This document shows, in pieces, positions 60,157-64,000 of a stretch of 64,000 nucleotides of DNA. The position numbers and the translations under genes are program-made. Position 1 is the stretch's first letter; every line of letters begins with the position of its first letter. The notes under the pieces are model-generated. The model ran no database searches. It was not told the DNA's origin and was given only the letters and a program-made list of their open reading frames with translations. Source of the DNA: Cynocephalus volans (lineage: Eukaryota; Chordata; Mammalia; Dermoptera; Cynocephalidae); contig NC_084463.1 of assembly GCF_027409185.1 (NCBI RefSeq), positions 155,422,369 through 155,486,368 of the forward strand, in the 5' to 3' direction.

Positions 60157-60379
60157 ATGAAGAAATTGAGCTGTAAACTCTGGTGGTCAAGGCAACCTTA
60201 CTAACCTTGGTACTCTGACTACCTGAGAACTGCACTATCTCTTAAACTTGGACTAATGTGTATGGATGCTATCTTTTGCCTTTTTAATAATGTCTTTTTA
60301 AAATGAATTAGCTCTGCTGTACATGTTTATGAACTCCTTGGGTGGGGAAATAGGAGCTTCTTCAGACTTTAAAATTTGT

Positions 60380-60385
60380 AATAAA
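60380..60385 (+). promoter_or_regulatory. Poly(A) signal of gene C
   Basis: AATAAA 224 nt after the stop, the same distance as in gene B. Confidence 0.75.
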
Positions 60386-60779
60386 GACAATTTTTAATTT
60401 TTGAATATCTGTATAGTAATTTATCTCCTTTGATAAAAGTTAAAATCCTGACTTACGAGGTATTGTTCCAGGCAAGTATTTTTTATGAAGGGTAAAGGCG
60501 TATTCATCACCCAACAATCTGGGTGGTGATTAAATAAATATTATACTATGGTGTAGTTCTCCAATTAATTCCCTTTCACTTCCTTCTTATATGTATAAAA
60601 TGAGATGAAATCAGCTCTGACTGAGAGAACAGTGGACTATTCTATTTCCTACTCATAGCTTTTCTGTAATTTTTTTTTCTCCTTTTCCATCACTCCTCTA
60701 TATGGTATTAATCCCAAGTCAGTTTGAGAATTTAGATTCAACCATCTTGCTCATATAAAGAGCCTAGTATTTTTTTTTG

Positions 60780-60793
60780 CGGGGGGGGGGGGA
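60780..60793. repeat. G homopolymer downstream of C
   Basis: A run of about 13 G after a T run; absent from A and B. Confidence 0.8.
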
Positions 60794-60959
60794 GATTCCA
60801 CTTGGTGTCACAATTTCTGATAGCTTTAAACAAAAAGTAAATCTTGTCTAATCCCTTGCTCATGTATCTTAAATCTAAAAGCAGTGGATTAAATGGAAAC
60901 ATTTTTAAAAATCATGTAAAATCACATGGTTTTAAGAGTTCTGAACCTACGTACTTATA

Positions 60960-61170
60960 CAGTATATGCTTTATTCCTTGTAAAACTGGAGAGAGGTTAA
61001 CCCCAAGGTAAGATGAGGCTTCTTTGGAAAGTCTGCCTTTTTTTGAATTTAGCCAACCAATCCCAGGATGGGACCTCTGCTTCACAGAATTTGCATACTG
61101 CAAGAGACCTGGGAGCCAGGCAGATTCCAAGAGTGGCCAGGAAGAAGCCAAGTAAGTGTATTGAATGACT
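60960..61170. repeat. Conserved block downstream of gene C
   Basis: More distant counterpart of 24545-24785 and 39975-40260, sharing GCCAGGCAGATTCCAAGAG. Confidence 0.45.
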
Positions 61171-62650
61171 CCCTTCCTCTTTGTAAATGGAATGAGGATT
61201 AAACATTCTCATGAGAAACTGGATGAAAGTTAAGGTCCGGAAATGTCTCAAATTCTGCTCCTTCTTGGGTAGTGGAGTGAGTAAATACGTTCCACCAATG
61301 CTACCCTGCTCCACCTTCCTGCCTCTATTTTCCTGTTTATTTTGTACTCTACCTGCTGCTTTCCCTTTCTAACAAAATACTGATTAGAAGGCTAACTGAC
61401 ACAATATGCAATATCTCTAATCCTGAATATAAAAATACAATTTTTAATATGTCATCTCTGGGGAGTAAACTATTAGAACAAGTCACTCATTTCTATTAAA
61501 GACAATCTGTCTTATCTGTTTGAGGTGTTGCAGTTCATTCTGTAGATGAATGTCCCATCTTTAAAAAAAATATGTATTTCCTACTTAAGTTTTCATCCAA
61601 AGTATAAGTTGAATTGCTTGCTAAAATACTAGAAAACCAAGGATGGAGAGAACTGGCAAATTTTAATCAAATCAAAAGCAAAAAGCGAAAAAAAATGCCA
61701 TATTGGAAATTATGGTTAAGCACATTAAAGCCAGCTCTTCTGGTGGTCACAGAACCTTGAAGAGTTCATAAATCAAAGGATTATGCTGAAATCATACAAA
61801 ACTTATAGCAAGAAGCAAAGAAAAAGGTGGGTGGGAGGGAGATAACGTTTAGGATAGGGAGCAAGTAGGATGAAAGGACCCTGCTATCAGAATCCTGGTG
61901 TCCACACTGTTTGTATGTCCTGCTTCTCTGCTATATCACCCTTATCTGCTGATTATGTGATTATGAGGTTACAAGGGCAAGAGTTGGGGACTGAACAAGG
62001 AAGCTGAAAATGGAAGATTCTCAGGGTCAATGACACCTTTGTTCTGTCAGATACAGTGGTATTACTGGTCACAGCTATGGATAACACCAAGGGCGGGGCG
62101 GTGGGTTGGGGTGTGTGTGTTTGGGGGTTGGGGGGGGAAGAGTAGGACACATAAGAACTGAATGGGACCGTACTAGATATTACTAATTGGTGAGCAACTT
62201 TGAGTTGTCCGATCAATGGTGGCAGGGTGAAAAATGATTTTTTTCTTCTCATTTTCCCTCCAAGTAACACTCTTGTTCAGATTTTCTACTTATGCCTTCT
62301 AGTTAGTAATTGACCTACATTTAACACGTCTCATTAACTCTGCCTGTGTTTCACAAGCTTCTTGCTTACCAATGTCACTTATGAGTCTTGACCATTTTCT
62401 TGTTTTCTTGCAATAAGATAAATTCTCAAACAGTAAATCCTCATTATAAAAGGTTAACTTGTATGAGTATTATCTGTAAACTTGGATGCTAGAGGTATAT
62501 GGAATAATAGCATTAAAATACCAATCAGATTTATTTTAACCCTTTCCCCGCCTATATTCGGGCTAACTAGAACTTGTTTGTGAAGAAAAGATTTCAAAAG
62601 TTACTTAAAGCATTACTAACCTTAGATACCCTCTGAAAGTGAAGATATCC

Positions 62651-64000
62651 AACAAACAGAATTAGGATGACAATAACACTGATCCCTTCCTAAAATAAGC
62701 TATGTGCTACAAAGAACAAATGCAAATAAAGTTAGATCTAAGATATCAGCAAAACTTATTCTTTGGCATAAACAACACGAATATAAAATCTGGAAATAAA
62801 ATCCCAAGTTATCAGAAAATCTTGGAAAAAATATAATAAATTCCTTGTATTTTAGCTTTCTGTTAAATTTGTGGTAATTTGTTACAACATCAACAGCCTG
62901 AAACAACACTCATTTATTATCTCATAGTTTCTGCAGCTGGAGTCCAGGCACCGTGTGGCATACCTGGGTTCTCTGCTTAGGTTTTCATGAGTTTGAAATC
63001 AAGTTGTCAGCAGGGCTGTGTTTCTTCTGTAGGCTCTTGAGGAGGCTATTTCCAGGCTAGTTCAATTGGGCAGATCCTAGTTCCATGCAATTGGAGAACT
63101 GAAGTTCCTTTGTTCTTGCTGGCAGTCAGGGGTGATTCTCGGCTTCTAGAGGCTGACTATGTGAATAATTAAAGGCATACACATGCCTATGTGACCAACG
63201 TCCATTAAAAAAAAAATCCTGGACACTGAGTCACTAAGGATCTTCCCTGGTAGACAGCATTTCAGATGTCACAACTCTTCCACCTGGTTGCCTTGGGATA
63301 TCACCTCACAGCACCTTTCCCCTGTGCTGACTTTGCTCTGTATCCTTTTGCTGTAATATATCATAGTGTGATATAACTGTATGACAAGTCCTGTGAGTCC
63401 TCCTAGCAAGCCATCAAAACTGGGGGTGGTCTTAGAGGCCATCAACACAAGTTACATTTAAAAACATGTCTACACAAATAAGACTTTTAAAGAAATGTAT
63501 AGGGACTTAAAAATAGCTAGAGAATTAACTATATAGAAACAAATCAGGTGAAAAGAGAAAAATGATAAAAAAAATAATATAGCAGAAATAATATGAAATT
63601 ATCCCTATCCTAAAATATGTGAATGGTCTGCATAACCGTAATTAGAATTTTAGAATTAGTGTTTTTATAATTCTAGACCAATATATTTCAAAATGATAAA
63701 ATGAATACTTAGTTAACTATTAGCAGATTTGAGGTACAGAAGGTCTGAAGAGGCAAACCAATCAGATCAATTTAGAAGTCATCACATATTTCCGAATAAA
63801 ATGGTATTGAGATAACATGTATGACAAATCTTACTAATGTAAACAAATGAAAACACCTGCATTTCATAAGCAATTTCAAAGTCTTAAATAAAGGCAGATA
63901 TCTTTTTAACTCATGGTAACCGGCTAGGACAACACAGATACCCAAAAAGTTGCCCTTCAAAAAGTTCATGGAAATATTGACATTATCTTTTAATTCTGCT
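62651..64000. other. Intergenic right edge with old repeats and a MITE copy
   Basis: About 62860-63440 is an old LTR- or DNA-type repeat (CAGGGCTGTGTTTCTTCTG, CTCGGCTTCTAGAGGCTG). From 63955 a third copy of the MITE at 25686 begins (CTTCAAAAAGTTCATGGAAA) and is cut by the window end. No gene seen. Confidence 0.5.

Larger units (their letters stand above)
45190..62650 (+). repeat. Duplicon C (segmental copy holding gene C)
   Basis: Starts where GTGGAAAGAACTTTCACTTG matches the sequence near 16065 in A, and continues past the gene to match B up to about 42200. Enlarged by an LTR in intron 1 and an L1 in intron 3. Confidence 0.8.

Overview
This window is nuclear DNA of a placental mammal. It shows GT-AG introns, low GC, old DNA transposons (hAT-like and Tigger-like), L1 retrotransposons in every state of decay, solo LTRs, and tRNA-Ile-like SINEs with A-tails. 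No Alu or rodent B1/B2 elements were seen. The tRNA-Ile-type SINE, one copy of which is a dimer, reminds me of SINEs of colugos or horseshoe-type bats; I cannot decide the species from sequence alone.

The genes are a plus-strand tandem cluster of one family: small secreted proteins of the PLAC1/OOSP (oocyte-secreted protein) type, built on a ZP-N-like domain. There are four units. Unit D (exons at 2199-7011) is a diverged member whose first exon was not found. Unit A (16980-23761) is a decayed pseudogene. Unit B (32038-39191) and unit C (46203-60156) are complete five-exon genes encoding about 176 and 180 residues. B and C share exon sizes of 67, 179, 98, 132/144 and 55 nt, with intron phases 1, 0, 2, 2. 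D has the same 179-nt second exon and the same phases up to exon 4. Each ordinary ORF scan misses these genes because every exon is short.

Layout: 1-975 L1 remnant; 975-7142 gene D; 7.1-15.8 kb repeats (L1, old DNA elements, ERV-like); 15.8-25.4 kb duplicon A; 25.4-30.0 kb repeats with a solo LTR nested in an L1; 30.05-42.2 kb duplicon B; 42.2-45.2 kb a plus-strand L1 split by an LTR; 45.2-62.6 kb duplicon C, whose intron 3 carries a 4.3-kb minus-strand L1 and a 16-bp minisatellite; 62.6-64 kb repeats.

A, B and C are homologous over introns and flanks as well as exons, so they arose by segmental tandem duplication. Two old transposons sit at matching places in all three and therefore predate the copying. 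A Tigger-like element, a SINE and a MITE sit only in B, with empty sites in A and C. By eye A and B are closer to each other than to C, and D is the oldest branch. The expected job, taken from the family and not from this sequence, is a secreted factor of oocyte or placenta. The TATA-type promoters and a conserved upstream block in B and C fit tight tissue-specific control.
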